Below, piece by piece: positions 20,316-32,815 of a DNA stretch of 64,000 nt. Source of the stretch: Amaurobius ferox. Taxonomy: Eukaryota; Arthropoda; Arachnida; Araneae; Amaurobiidae. The translations under genes were made by a program, and so were the position numbers. Each line of letters begins with the position of its first letter. The stretch's first letter is position 1. Where the stretch lies: NCBI GenBank assembly GCA_951213105.1, contig OX578140.1, positions 31,270,018-31,334,017 of the forward strand, in the 5' to 3' direction. The notes beneath the pieces were generated by a model. It worked only from the letters and a program-made list of their open reading frames with translations, did not search any database and was not told the origin of the DNA.

Positions 20316-22340
20316 TTAGCATGCTGCCCGTTCTTTGTACGAAGTATATAATATAAAGAAACTTAAAATTCACAATCATGTGCAAATTCCTATAGTATAC
20401 TAAATGGCATTTTAATCAAAATATTCTGTTAAAATATTTAATTTAAAGCTAAAAGGAACTGTAAAAATCTCAGTTTTCGCTATATAAAATTATCTTCACG
20501 TACAGATCTGAAGAATAAAACATCCCGGCCACTTTTGTAAGCAAATTAACAAAATATGGAATTGAATCGGTATATGTAAAATAAAAGCGTTAAAATTGTA
20601 TGGGACCCGTACTACACGCGAACATTAGAAGATATAACCGGTATCACTAGATTGCTGGTTTATTGATATTTTTAATTTATACATGTAATCTTTAAACCTG
20701 AAGGCAGTAATTAATTTCAATATATGGCAAAATGAAAGTGCTAAAATTATGAGGGAATATATGCCCGTACTACTTGTAATGCTGTAGATTAGAAGATATG
20801 TCAGTGTTAGATTACCCATATTACAAGGAGTCTCAAAAATCTTTGCCAAAATAAAATTGATGACGTAATAATTTGAAAATATCAATAATCCCCGTATTCT
20901 TCATACCAGAAGGTAGTACTCGATTCCAATATGTTAAAATATATGCCAATATACCTGTATTAATATTCTCGTAGATTAGAAGATATACCTGTGCATTTGT
21001 AGATTACTAGTACAATATATGTTTCAACAATTTTTGCCGAATTAAAACAATGGCATAATAGCTTCAAAATATCAATAATCCCCGAAAATATCAATGTTTA
21101 AACCTGAAGACCGTAATTGATATTATCCTACTTGGTGATAAAATGAAGAAACATCACAATACTTCCCCTAACAAAACACAATTTCATTTATTTAGCGTAA
21201 TTTTATCAATTTCAAGATATTTTTATGGATTTATAAACATTTTTTTCAATTTAGTGACATTTTAGAAAATTACTAAATGTGTTACCAAGGACAGTTGGAC
21301 TAACAAATTCTAACGAATACATCATTTCAGTACTCTCTTCTAACAAAAAAAGTTCTTTGATTTGCGTAGTTTTTATCAATTTGATGACATTTTCCGCCAA
21401 TTTGGCAATATTTAAGAAAAGTTGCCAAGTTAGCGATATCCCGCTAAATTCGTAGCTCTGTATTTGCAGATTTGAATAAAACATCCTGATCCCATTTGTA
21501 TATACTAAATGAAAGCACTAAAATTGTATTAGAAGATATACCAGTTCTACTCTTTCAACAATCGGCTAAATGTATTTATTGGCTAAACACAATATATAAG
21601 CTTGAAAACTCTTTGTCAAAATAAATGAAAGTGATGTACGCAGTCCGCAGTTAATATATTTAAGGGAAAAATCAAACCGTTCATTTATATATTTTTATAT
21701 CCATTTATTTATTATTCAAATCGAAAAAATAATAAACATTAACAAACTCAATTTAATTGCGTTTCCGAGCAACATGATATAAGATAGAATCTTCCTCATA
21801 AAATGTTAATAATTAAATAACCATTTTGATTTCTTAATACTTTTCATTGTTGAGTAAAAGCTTGAGAAAAATATACAATGGTGATAGATTTTTCCATTTA
21901 AATTCATGTTTTCAGAAAGTGACTAAATAGCGCAAAAATCTTCCACCAAACTCAGAGATAGTTTTAATTCACTTTCACGTTTTAAACAAACAATTTCCAA
22001 CCTTTTAGTTTGAAGGAACCAGGGAGTTAGAGTAGAATTCCTAGGAAAACTGTTCGTTTTTCATTAATATCTTAACAACCCCTGGTCTTATAAACTCGAA
22101 ACTTCGACTAAATTTAAAGGTGGCTATTTCAAAGCTACCTATAAAATTTCCTTAAATTCTGTTCATCTTTTCTCTCATGATGATGAGACAAACGAAAGTT
22201 TTGTTTTTTGTTAATATCTCAAGAATCACTGGTCATAAAACTCGAAACATGGACAAAATGTTAAGTAGGACTATTTCAAGCAGTTCTCCCTTGATGATGG
22301 GACAAACAGATAGATAGATTTTCAATTTTATTTATATTGA
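20316..22340 (-). mobile_element. Non-autonomous Helitron, copy 2 (2025 bp)
   Basis: It belongs to the same family and has the same orientation as 4424-6861. On the - strand it starts TCAATATAAATAAAATTG after host A and ends ..GGGCAGCATGCTAA before host T, giving 5'-TC and 3'-CTAA (CTRR). It is shorter than copy 1 by many indels and lacks the 20-bp hairpin. No Rep/helicase gene is present. Confidence 0.85.
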
Positions 22341-22742
22341 TTGTAAAATATTTTGTATACTGTGCAATCAATTAAATTTTAAAGAAGACATTGCCAAAAC
22401 TCTAAGCAATTGGATAGCCATCCCTTTTAGGCTATAAACAAAGTGGAGATTTGTATAATATTAAGGTATCAAATTTATATATTTTAACACTAAACCTACC
22501 GATATTTAATGTATACCTCTTTTTACCACAGTGGGTTATATGACTCTTCTTCAAAAAGTCATATATTTTGCGATGTATGTATAGCAAAAATATATCATTT
22601 AGTACAATTTGGTGGGTGAATAAAACAATTTTATCCAAATAACGGTTCTAATTTGTCTATTTATTCAATTAAAAAATGATTTAAAATAAAAGAGCAAAAT
22701 CCCCATTTATTTCTGAATTTAGAAATAAACAATATGCAAACC

Positions 22743-23490
22743 TTATTCATGTTCAGCGCATATTTTGCAAATGATTGGATCCTGGAAGTCACATTTGCCA
22801 CACACATTTTTTGCATTTGAAACAGATTTTTGTAGTTTTGTTTTCTTTACAATATCTTATTTGGCACTTTTTTCTTACACATGAAACTGAAGTTGGATTT
22901 GTTGACGTTTCCTGTATATACTGTTCTTTCTGTTGGGCATCTTGAAAATCTTCAGCAAGTTCGAATAAAAATTACTGCCTAGAAATTTTTTCCCTGGTTG
23001 CTTCTTTATATAGTTAACACCCACGAGTTTATTTCAGCTAGATCAAGAATATTGAAAACCTGCACAGGTCATCTTTGATATTTCGATTTCACGGAGTATT
23101 TTCTTGCCATTTGATCCCTGATGTCTGCACCAAATTTAGTGCTATTATAGAATCTGATCGTTTCAGGTATAAGCTTATCACTTCTTTCTACAGATTTATG
23201 CTTTGAGCTTAGTAAAAGCACTTTTTTATTTGGCTTACTTTTATAAACTTAGTGTACAATAATTCAATTTATATAGTTTTGAAAAGAAGCGTGGCATACA
23301 ATCTTTCGCCTGCTTGGCGAATTTTGGTAATTCTCTTTTATTTCCATGGATGGCTCCAACGACAGAAGTTTTTTTATCTAGTAATTTCGCAGCTAGTGGT
23401 GCGCTCGTAAAAAAATTATCAGTGTTGATGGACCTTCTACATCCTGTAAACGATTTCATTAGTTTGAGAACAACGAACTCTCAAAGCGGA
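22743..23490 (-). pseudogene. piggyBac transposase, C-terminal half, broken
   Basis: On the - strand the frame runs VVLKLMKSFTG, then INTDNFFTSAPLAAKLLDKK and GNKRELPKF: the DNFFTS block that contains a catalytic Asp of piggyBac transposases. Further on, IPETIRFYNSTKFGADIRDQ followed by MARKYS matches the conserved region with the third Asp. The C-terminus CGKCDFQDPIICKICAEHE, ending at the stop 22743, is the Cys-rich RING-like tail. Several stops and frameshifts interrupt it (for example after YSVKSKYQR and around 22800). The N-terminal half with the first catalytic Asp is missing. Confidence 0.9.
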
Positions 23491-23659
23491 ATTGAAGATT
23501 CTCTGTTTTGCCAGAAAGTTTAAAAAGGGTCATTTGACCCGTCACGGTATAGTCCAGTTGCATATGTTTGTCACGGTCCAGTTGCATATGTTTTTCGGTA
23601 AACAAATAAACGAAAAAAAATAAATATTGAAAAATACATTGGATGTAATTTTTTTTCTC

Positions 23660-23928
23660 AAATGGCCAGGCATTTGACTCTCATGATTCGCCCATACATT
23701 GGCCAGAACGTGAACCATTTAGCTGTCCTAGGATATTGCCTCAGGCGCACTAGAGGGGGCGGAACACACTGCGCCCAACAACACAACATCCATGCCTTAC
23801 ATGGGATCGAACCCACAACGCGGCTACAGTGGCTAGAAGGGAGTTCTAGGTTAGTTCTAGACACTGTAACGCGGCGGTCGAACGATTGCTTGGAAACGCT
23901 CGCCTTGACCGCTCGACCACCGCGTCAG
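23660..23928 (-). mobile_element. tRNA-derived SINE (Ser/Leu-tRNA-like head)
   Basis: On the - strand a tRNA-like 5' end gacgcggtggtcgagcggtc contains a perfect A box (TGGTCGAGCGG, 23909-23919). A B box GGTTCGATCCC lies at 23803-23813. The A-B distance is about 95 bases, longer than in a tRNA, because a hairpin-forming insert (around cagtg.ctaga) lies between. It is inserted inside the piggyBac element. Its body and 3' end differ from the 36/53 kb SINEs, so it is a separate family. No certain target duplication was found. Confidence 0.7.
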
Positions 23929-24194
23929 CTGGACGTAAATTATAATATAAGTCGTAAAGTCAAATGACAATGTGATAACGTTGTATTCTGCATGTAAGAA
24001 ATTTTGCCAGAAAGCCTAAAACGGGTCATTTGACCCGTCGTGGTAGGTTTAGTGTTATAGTAATTAAGATATTATAGAGTATTGCCATCTGATACGTCAT
24101 ATTTACACTAAACAAGCTTTTTAAAATTTAAATTAATACTTAAAATAAATTTTTGCAATCTATACTTTTATGCCGTAGGAAAAAATTGAGTTTG

Positions 24195-24480
24195 AAAAAA
24201 TTTGGCTTTTGTCAGGGTGTGTATATCAAACCGTTGGCCCTTTGTAATCGCAAAAACCACTGAAGCGATTTAACCCAAATTTTGGTAGCGTTTCATATAT
24301 TATGTAGATGTGAATGCAGAACAAAAAAAATCCGAAAATTGTATATATTGTAGCTATAAAACTGGATTTTGTCACAATAGTCCATTCTTAATTTCAAACA
24401 CTCAAGTAATTTGGTTTCAATTAGGGTGATATACTGCGAACATGGTCTACTTGTAAATGCAGAAAAAAAAATCTATACAT
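24195..24480 (+). repeat. Unclassified repeat R3, single divergent unit
   Basis: The block ..cgttggccctttgtaatcgc, then aaaaaccactgaagcgattt..gtagatgtgaatgcag, is the reverse complement of the tandem units at 44390-44820. No ends can be defined. Confidence 0.6.
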
Positions 24481-24990
24481 ATAATTTTATCCAGGGCTCT
24501 AAATAAGATTCTGAAATGGGCAGCAAATATTGTTCTGATCTTTTGTAAGCTAGCGAAAAAACTATTCAGCTTATTGCCATCTGAACCATCAAAAATTATT
24601 TCTAAATTTCGGTTTTAAATTATTCTGTAAGGTTTTCAAAAACCCTGCTGAAAATTTTTGATGTTCCTTATTTTTGGAAAGACTTTCAGCATTGCATTTT
24701 CTTCAATTATTTGGATTCCTTCGAAGCAAATATTGCTGTTATTACCCTTCGACTTTGCATATGCTTTTGCCTGTTCAGGGTAGCTCTGACAAAACTTGCA
24801 TTTTAGTTTTTCTACAAAAACGCCGCGTGATAAATTCTAGTAGGAAACCTGCCTATTTTACGGAGTTTTGCTAAATTCGTTGGCCCGTTCCAATCTTTAA
24901 AACCTCTAATAGATTTAGATCAAATCTGGATGCTAAGGTGCATAATATTGTTTATATATGAACGCAGGACTGATAAATGTATTCATTTTT

Positions 24991-26303
24991 AACTCTTTAC
25001 AACAAAGTTGAAAAGTGTTTATGACTTTGTTCATCCTGTATGTCTGTCTGTCTGTCTGTCCGTCAACACGATAACTGCTGTAAAAATGACTTAATCAAAA
25101 TGAAATTTTAGTATGTTGTTCAGCCGGTCCGTAGGACCTATGGGAATATAAATAAATAATATCACCCAATTAGTTTTGGATTGAACCCGGGTTGAAAAAA
25201 TGAAATAAATTGAGCCCTATGGGATCAAATTTTTCAAACATTTTTTAAGTGGATTTAAAATTCACAAATTGCTTCGAAAATTTTAGGTAATATTCAAATT
25301 ATTCCATAAAATATCTAAAAAAAATTCAGCGAAATATATTCAGTAGTTTTTGAAATAAAAATTAAAATAATAATAACACCTCCTATATGAAGCGATCACG
25401 TGACCATGATATGAAAAGATCACGTGATCCACTTCAAAATGATATATGGCATCCATCTTGTCTCATAATCGTGATTTATATTCTTTTTAATTCATATTGA
25501 GTGTTGTATCCGTCCTAAAACCACTTTATTTGTGCTTAAATTCTGTGCATCTACATACTGAAACAACGCAATTACAATATATTGGAGTTTAAATGATCAT
25601 CCAAATTTGATTATTTCTACAACGAAGCCTATTTTTCACCTATGTAAAATGTAAACAGCAAAATATGTAGAATGAGTTGTATTAGAATTGCTGTATTTGT
25701 TTAACACAAAATAATTTAGTTCATGGAGTCTGCATAGCTGATATGAATGAAATATTCATTGATTTTACAAAGAGAAAGACGATTTTTTTCGATGAAGTTT
25801 TACGCATAGAGTTTAATTACTTGTAGCTCCATGGTCTTAATTTTTAAATAAAATAAATTATTATAGTATTGTGATGAATGACATGAATGGAAAATTATTT
25901 ATGAATGAAATGCTGCTTTTATAGAGAGAGCCAGGCGTGTTATTTTTTCTATGACGTCATTCGAATGCATTTCAGTTGTTTTCGGTGAAGTTTTCAAATA
26001 TAATCAATTATAGTAGCATTATGATAAATCTAAAATTATTACCGAGGAATGTATCACATTTTAGAGATGTTTAAATCAGGCAATTTATATTTCAATGAAT
26101 TTATATTTCAATTCATTTGAATGAAGTTCATTTTTTTCGATGAAGGTTAAGTTTTCAAATATAATAAATTAATGTAGTATTGTGATAAGTTTTAAAATAA
26201 TACCGAGTAATGTATTGCATTTTAGACTTGTTTAAATAAAATTGCATTGAAGTTGGAAAGTGTTTCATAATCAATGCTTTAAGCATGATTGATCTTTCTT
26301 GTA
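24991..26303 (+). repeat. Unclassified interspersed repeat R1, copy 2
   Basis: It aligns with 11968-13105 from the terminal hairpin (aactctttacaac/gttgaaaagtgtt) to tgattgatctttcttgta. It is longer because a block containing 'ttcgatgaag' and 'ttcaaatataataaatta' is repeated near 25960-26180 and because of a longer tctg run near 25040. Confidence 0.8.
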
Positions 26304-27330
26304 TCTTTCTTCTCTTTTTATCTTACCTTCCATATCTATGTGGTTGAGAGATCGATGCGTAGAAGATCTTGGCGTTACCCAAATCATCTAGCTTATAAAT
26401 ATGAACGTATGTAATGTATATGGAATAGATACACCAGCACATACTAAAAATTTGCAGATTTTAATTACAATATTTTGAATGTACATAGAATTTGAATTCT
26501 CATGATACAGACTGAGGAACTTCTGTACACATTTTACAAATATTTAATACATCGTCTCGCCATTCTCCAATACCCAGTATTTACTTGCACACGCTTTCGT
26601 AGCAGTGACACTGTTATATTTTCAGCGTAAAAGCTACAACCATTACATTCTCTAGAGAGCAGCTGTGTCAATGAAGGTCCTTGCAATTGTTGTCTTTTGG
26701 TAAGGCTTTTGCTTTAACACCAAACACGCATCTAGAGTTCAGTATCAGAAAGGTTCAACAACAAAAAGGCTGCAAAATAATTCGCTTAAACTTTTCTATA
26801 TAATTTGAACATTAGAACGCTTCGTTAATAAAACAGCATAAATCAGATATTAAAGTTTTTCGAAACCGGTCTTTCTCTGTTATATGTAGCTTGTGGTCCA
26901 AGCACAGGGACCCTATTTTTTAGGCACAGGGTAGTCCTTAGGATCCAAATTGGAAAATTCAGCTCCTGAATCGATCTGAATTTCCTGAATCGATCGTAAT
27001 TCCTTTTTCCAGATTTCTGTCTACGCCTATGTATATAACTACTAGGTTTTCCTTCTTCCAAATGATGGTAGCTAATTTAATTTTCGAAAACCGTTATTTA
27101 TTTTTATTTATATCTGCTGCTTTTACGCTACATATATTTACACATTTAGATTTCGAAACCAATTGTTTCCTATATTTGTAACTGCTCTGATTTTCTTTTC
27201 TGTATTTAGTTTATCGATTTAGTTTTCTAAACAAGTTCCTTCATTTTTTTGTTAGGTGTTACTAATTCCGTTGTTCCTGTATTCACATTTAATTTTTCAT
27301 TATATTTTGAGTAAATATTTTGCATTCTGT
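26304..27330. other. Intergenic, no assignable feature
   Basis: A short duplicated tcctgaatcgatc motif lies near 26965-26995. No gene-like frame is present. Confidence 0.5.
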
Positions 27331-27379
27331 CGGCCAAACAGTTACCTTACATCTTTGGGTAGGTGGCATGGTCTGGGTA
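27331..27379 (+). mobile_element. SINE 3'-tail fragment
   Basis: cggccaaacagttaccttac..aggtggcatggtctgggta matches the conserved 3' tail of the 36/53 kb SINEs. It is a diverged, 5'-truncated copy without clear target duplication. Confidence 0.65.
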
Positions 27380-27560
27380 GGGAGCGCGAGTGGGAGGGAA
27401 GGAGATTGTTGATTTAATAGTACAATGTTCTGTTTTAACAGCAAGCGTCCTACTAAGCTCTCCTTAAACTGCATAAGAAATGTTTGGAAGACACTCTCAT
27501 TGCAGATAACAGCATGCATGGACCGGTTTCGAGTTTATTCGTTTCATAATTTTTTTTTGT

Positions 27561-27585
27561 GGGAAGGGGGGGGGGGGGGGAGGGG
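27561..27585 (+). repeat. Poly-G tract
   Basis: gggaa followed by an almost unbroken run of G and then aggggaa. It could form a G-quadruplex and is also a likely place for assembly or sequencing error. Confidence 0.85.
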
Positions 27586-27957
27586 AACGTCCCGAATCCA
27601 AATTTTAATTTAGAGCGCCCTATAATTTCAAAATTTATAACATCCCTTATTATGTAAATTAAGGGGCGTTCCACAGTTTTGGGAACGCCCTTTCAGTTTT
27701 TTTTTTGTGATTTTGAACTTTGCCTTTGCTGCTTCATGTAGCCTGAGCGAAATTGTACTTGAATTTGAAAGTGGAAGGACTGAAATTGTCAGCTCCCACA
27801 GAAGTGTGCATACTTATGACTTATGCCAAGTTTCTGCCATTGCAGATATCGGCTGTGCCTTGCAGCAAACGCATGAGCGCAAAACCGGTTCATGGATGAT
27901 CCTATTATATGCAATGGGTTTTAAATTCAATGGGATTTCTAAATTTTTGGAAACGCC

Positions 27958-28188
27958 CAGAGATCGAGGTAACGCCTCTACACGCGTATTTCACGCTTTA
28001 AAATAAGCTAATACGTTTTATATATTAAGTCATGCGTATTTTTACGCACCGATTTTGTAACCAAAAAAACATTTTTTGAGGACAATTGTACATTTGTTAA
28101 AAATTACTCCTCTGGAAAGCAAAATACTCCTTCAAATCAAGTCAGGGAGTATTTTTACTCTTCTGGAAAAATTCTAGCTCGATCTCTG
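27958..28188. mobile_element. Candidate short hAT-like MITE
   Basis: Eleven-base inverted ends cagagatcgag (27958) and ctcgatctctg (ending 28188) enclose 231 bp with internal 'ctcttctggaaa' repeats. The flanks (aaacgcc / aaagcct) are only a partial duplication, so this is tentative. Confidence 0.45.
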
Positions 28189-28419
28189 AAAGCCTATTAC
28201 AGGTGGATTTCGTGATTATGAACATAAACTATACCAGTCACGCTGAACTGCTTCCTTTATAAATTTAAATAAGATAAAATTGGCAAATTTAATCATATCT
28301 ATTAAATTTTCATATTTACACATTATTGAATTTCATTTATTTTATGTTATGTTCTAAAAAGATAATACCAACTCTGAATTTCATTAATCGAAGTTTTATC
28401 CAGGGAGACTCAATAATTC

Positions 28420-28815
28420 TAATATTATCTCGGGCAATTAAAAAATCATTGAGGGAGAAGGAGATAAAGTTCCTATGGACGAACATCTCAAAAATGCCAA
28501 AATGTTTCGTGAAATGCATCTATAGGATTCCTTAGCGTTAGTTAAGTCCAATCTGTTTCCATTTGACCCAAAGGCGTACTGTTGAGTGTATGTATGTTTG
28601 AATATTTTTTAAATTAAAGTTCCATAATTATGAGCAGAACTAATAAGTATGTTTTTCTAGTTGTAGAATAGGGTACAGAATATATGGAGACAGAATTAAT
28701 TTTATAGATAAAACAAATTTAGATACGTAGGATTATTTTTTATTGTTTGAGTTTTAATTTGCATTGCATGATAGTTTATTTCTGCAAAATTAACAATTTA
28801 AATAAATGCTATTAG
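28420..28815 (+). repeat. Unclassified interspersed repeat R2, copy 1
   Basis: It shares with 42790-43165 the order ggga-ggagataaa, tatgtttgaatattttt, ttatgagcagaactaataag, gttgtagaatagggtacaga and tttatttctgcaaaattaac, in the same orientation. The ends are not defined. Confidence 0.65.
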
Positions 28816-29289
28816 TTCAACTTCTTCCCTTTACCTGCATGGTCTAAATATCACGGTCTAAATTTTCGAATAATTAAATTGCTTTGATCAGATGCTGCGT
28901 AAAAATTTAGTGACGCAAAATTTATATATAGTAGTATACGATTTATTTACAAAATATACTGTCGTGAGTTAATCGGGAAGCAATAAAATTGCTTCCCGAA
29001 AAAGGGAGCTGAAAAAGGGAGCTGCCTCCTTAAAAAGGAGCTAATAATGGGAATCCTGAAAATATCAAACAATTTTCTACTATAGCTGGAGTGATTGATT
29101 TGACTTATTTATCGCCGAAAGAGGCTTTTTTTACCTTCGAAACTAGTTATTACCTTTGCATACTTGTTTTATGCTGTTTATTAGCGAATATTGTTATAGG
29201 CATTAATAAAATATGACTTTCGATTATAATCTTTAAGGTCTTGAAAAATACATTTGACAGGAAATTCCGGCTAGGTAATTTGCAGAAGA

Positions 29290-29622
29290 ATCCCAGCTCT
29301 ACGGTATGTTATAAAAACATTTGTTATTATTTTAATTAAAATTATATTGATTATAGAAAGGATGGTTATTTTATTACTTGTTATAACGAATATAATTTTA
29401 ATTAAAATAATCGCGAATGTTTTTATAATATAGTGTGGAGTTGGCATTTCACAGAAGCTTGCCAACTTTACATTATATTATAAAAACATTTGTGATTGTT
29501 TTAATTAAAATTATATTCGTTATAACAATGATGATTATTTTTTTAAGTGTTATTACGATTATAATTTTAAGTAAAACAATAATAAATGTTTGTATAATAT
29601 ATTGTAGAGCTGGTAGACTTAA
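29290..29622. repeat. Two tandem palindromic units of about 160 bp
   Basis: Each unit (about 29290-29447 and 29460-29618) is itself an inverted repeat: (c/t)caactctacattatattataaaaacattt .. aaatgttt(t/g)tataatat. The inner arms are ttaattaaaattata(t/ttc). Both units share the 'gagttggca/gccaac' edge. This looks like two MITEs head to tail or a dimer; the class is unknown. Confidence 0.65.
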
Positions 29623-31607
29623 TATGATTACATTAAATAAAAATTTGATTAAATAATAGGAATAAATAAAGCGAATAATTTGAATTGCAATTTCAGAAAA
29701 ATAGCTCCATAAAAGAAAAAATTCGAAATGCAAATATTTCATATTTTCTGAAAATCATTCCGTTTTTGAAATTTCTTCCGATACTAACCTCAGATTTGTG
29801 CAATATCCATTGCTATAGAGGAGATAAACACAGTTTTAGCTTTTGATAAATATAAATTTCTAATTAGCTTCTATAAGTACAGGAGGGGAACTGCTGGAAT
29901 ATAAGCATCAAAATCCATATGAAAATATTAAAATTTTTAAAATATATTTTTGCAGTTTGAAGTTACATTTTTACAATCTTTCAGGCTAAGTGTTATGTTT
30001 CCGTAAATTATGTTATGAGTCAAAAAACATTTCTCGTATATTTACTAATGAGAATGGCAATGGATTTTTATAACAACATACATTTAGATAAATTTTACAA
30101 ATAAAAGTTTAATAAGAAGTAAAGTACAGTTTCTGCTTGTTGATAAAAAGATATTTAGAGATGTTCAATTTTATGCATTCTACTAGCCATTTCCATCCAC
30201 GCTAAACACGGGCGAATGGCTAGTGACACTTAATAAAATTTCTTGACTATCAGAAACCTTTTCAAATTTGAGCATAAAAATCTCTCACATTTTAAAGATC
30301 TGTTTATATAAAAATCGCGGTATGTAAAACAATATTTCATTTCCGACCACTGTTTGTTACTTTATTTTCAACGTTTTTAGATATTTTAAGCTCAAAATCA
30401 ATAAATTATAACGTAAATAAATAACAGTTTGCTGATAAAAAGATACAAAATAAAGACTTAAAATTTGAAAATGTATTAAGTGTTTCTCTACTTGCCATGC
30501 ATTGTATAATGTCTGGAATAAAATAATTACATATTTGGAAATTTTATACTCTGGCTTTCATCAAGATATTTAACATTATTAGTATTACAGATAGTAAATA
30601 GTTTAATTTTACAGTTATATCACTCTCTTGGGGGGACACGTTTATTAAAAAGCAATAAATAGGTGCAAATAAATATTTATTAAATTTGAAATCTGGGTTA
30701 TATATTAACCGTGTTTACACCTTTTCCTTAAATTTTGTTTTCATTCATTTAAGTAATGTTACGTTTAAGTCAAATAAACCTAAAATCAGATGTTTAAGTA
30801 AATAATTTGCATGTAACAAATCCATTGAACCATTTAATAATGCCTAGAATTTTTTTCTGCCCAAACTAAATAGAGTAAACAATGATGAAAGAATAATTTA
30901 TATATTGTTTCTTTTGTAAAGTTATAATGCAATGACTTGGTTCTGCTCGTTTTGCTTTTGGACATAAATCGGAATAACAAAACATGTTAGGACATAAGAC
31001 ATTGTTGCTGTTGTTAAAATATCTTTATCAAATTTTGAGATACTCAATAGTATTGGAATATCCCACAAAGTACAAATACATCCCCAGGACGACGTCAATA
31101 GATGTCTCGGATGTGGGACACTAAAATTCTAATATGTTACAGGATATTCTCATAAACCTAAAAAATAATTCCCATGTAGTTTGTCTCGATTACGTCCGAA
31201 AAATGTCCCACTGGTTAGTATTTTAGGAATGTTTTTAGGATTTTGAATAATATTTTCTTGTCAACTATTTAAAATTCGATTAAAGAGAATTTTTGATATT
31301 TTCGTACATTTTCAAGACGTCTACATTTGAATTATCTGATACAGGGCATCAGGATGTTCCATAATTAAGCTCAATCCATTGCCTTGAATGATGTACGTGT
31401 AACATTCAAAATGCATCTTAGCCATCAAAACAGGTTAAGGATATAAACAGGCATTTCTAAGGATGTCTAGTGCTGATTGGGAGAAATTTTTAAATAAATA
31501 TATACTTCATGCAAAGCTAACTGGACTATACTGGAAACTATGTGTGCACTTTTCTTCTGCTTTGACATTATACGCCCATTGACTATATTCGCAACAAGGT
31601 TAACTTG
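29623..31607. other. Intergenic, no assignable feature
   Basis: AT-rich. A hairpin actagccatt/aatggctagt lies at 30182-30224. No gene-like frame is present. Confidence 0.5.
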
Positions 31608-31840
31608 AATACATTGTGGACGCAGTGACCGGCTAATAGTCAGTTTTGTATTCATACGCCTATTATGCGTATATTGACTAAATGCCTATCATTGTAACTA
31701 AGTCAGTTTTGAATTCCCCTTTAGAATACTTTTATTACTGAAATATGAAGAAAAAATAATTTTGAATTATCATCATAGGAACCTGTTGATTTGAGCTCAA
31801 ATCATTGGTATAATACAGGAAAATTTTAATTACTTTCCCT
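31608..31840 (+). repeat. Diverged local duplication, unit A
   Basis: cattgtggacgcagtgaccggctaat..ggaacctgttgatttgagctcaaatcattggtataatacagg is similar to 33688-33840. Weaker matches continue downstream (32612-32720 against 34150-34270). Confidence 0.6.
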
Positions 31841-31880
31841 ACATACATAATGTAATGCACAAGAAAAACATTGTGGCAGT

Positions 31881-31908
31881 GTCGAAAACTCGAACTCGAG
31901 TTTTCGAC
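31881..31908. repeat. Perfect 13-bp-arm palindrome
   Basis: gtcgaaaactcga and tcgagttttcgac are separated by 2 bases. It is the most perfect short palindrome in this stretch; the function is unknown. Confidence 0.85.
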
Positions 31909-32815
31909 GGAAGAGCACGAATCATGCATCCCTGAACTCGAATTGAACGGTTTTGAGGTGATGTATGTGCGCGACTGTGATATTTCGCGAAGGAATGGAG
32001 CTATTCGATAATCAGTACTACTAGAAACCTATTGATTTTAAAAGTTATAGAATGTTTAGAAGAAATATAAATTTTCGAATGCATTTTTAACAGTCATTGA
32101 AATAATAAAACTTTTAATAATGTTATATAAATAACCATTTTTTACGTAATTTTTCATTAGAAAGGCACCAACTTTAGAACGCTAGCACGAGCTATTTTCT
32201 AGATATAGTACGTTTTCAGATACATTTATTGAAAAAGATACATAAAATTAAATACGTAGCAAGTATCCTTAACTAGGTTGGTATTGGCGATACATTTGGT
32301 GACTTTTTTTAAATGTTTTCAAACCGACGAAAATGTCGTCATATTGGCAAGGAATAAATAAACTGATGCCTAAATTAATGAAATGATGTCAAAATTGCTG
32401 AAAATTCAATATGGAAATGAAGTTCAATGTCTTTGATAATTCCTGTCGCTTTGCGGGGATTAATAATCCTCATAGGAAATATAGTCAGTTTCACTGTTTG
32501 TAGGATATGTACGTTTTATTAGGAAAGAGGGTCTAAAGTGTTGTAAATTAATTACGTTTTGTAAGAGGTTATATAGTAATCATGTTTCAATAGGAGTTGG
32601 TTGAATAAAAACATTGTGCCATGCATCTTATACAGCCTTAGTTTACTGTGAAAGAAGGGGAGCCATTGCATGGGGGGATTGGAGGAAGTCATGTTTTGCT
32701 CACATCAGATTTTATTTAATTGCTTAAACGTTAAAAAGAGGAACAGTATAACTTAGCGAAGGTTTAGAATTTTTATAGACCTATTTAATGCTATGTTGAG
32801 TTTGCCACAAATATA

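Larger units (their letters stand above)
22488..24054 (-). mobile_element. Degenerate piggyBac-type transposon
   Basis: Thirteen-base perfect terminal inverted repeats (cactaaacctacc at 22488, ggtaggtttagtg ending 24054) are flanked by TTAA on the left (22484-22487) and TTAT, a one-base change, on the right. The interior holds piggyBac transposase remnants on the - strand (22743-23490) and a SINE (about 23660-23928). The subterminal block ttttgccagaaag..gggtcatttgacccgtc occurs twice on the right (about 23508 and 24002), so the right end was duplicated or two copies merged. Confidence 0.9.

Noticed and set aside
23660..23928. A functional tRNA-Ser/Leu gene
   Set aside because: The A-B box spacing of about 95 bases and the lack of a foldable anticodon arm and acceptor stem indicate a SINE head.
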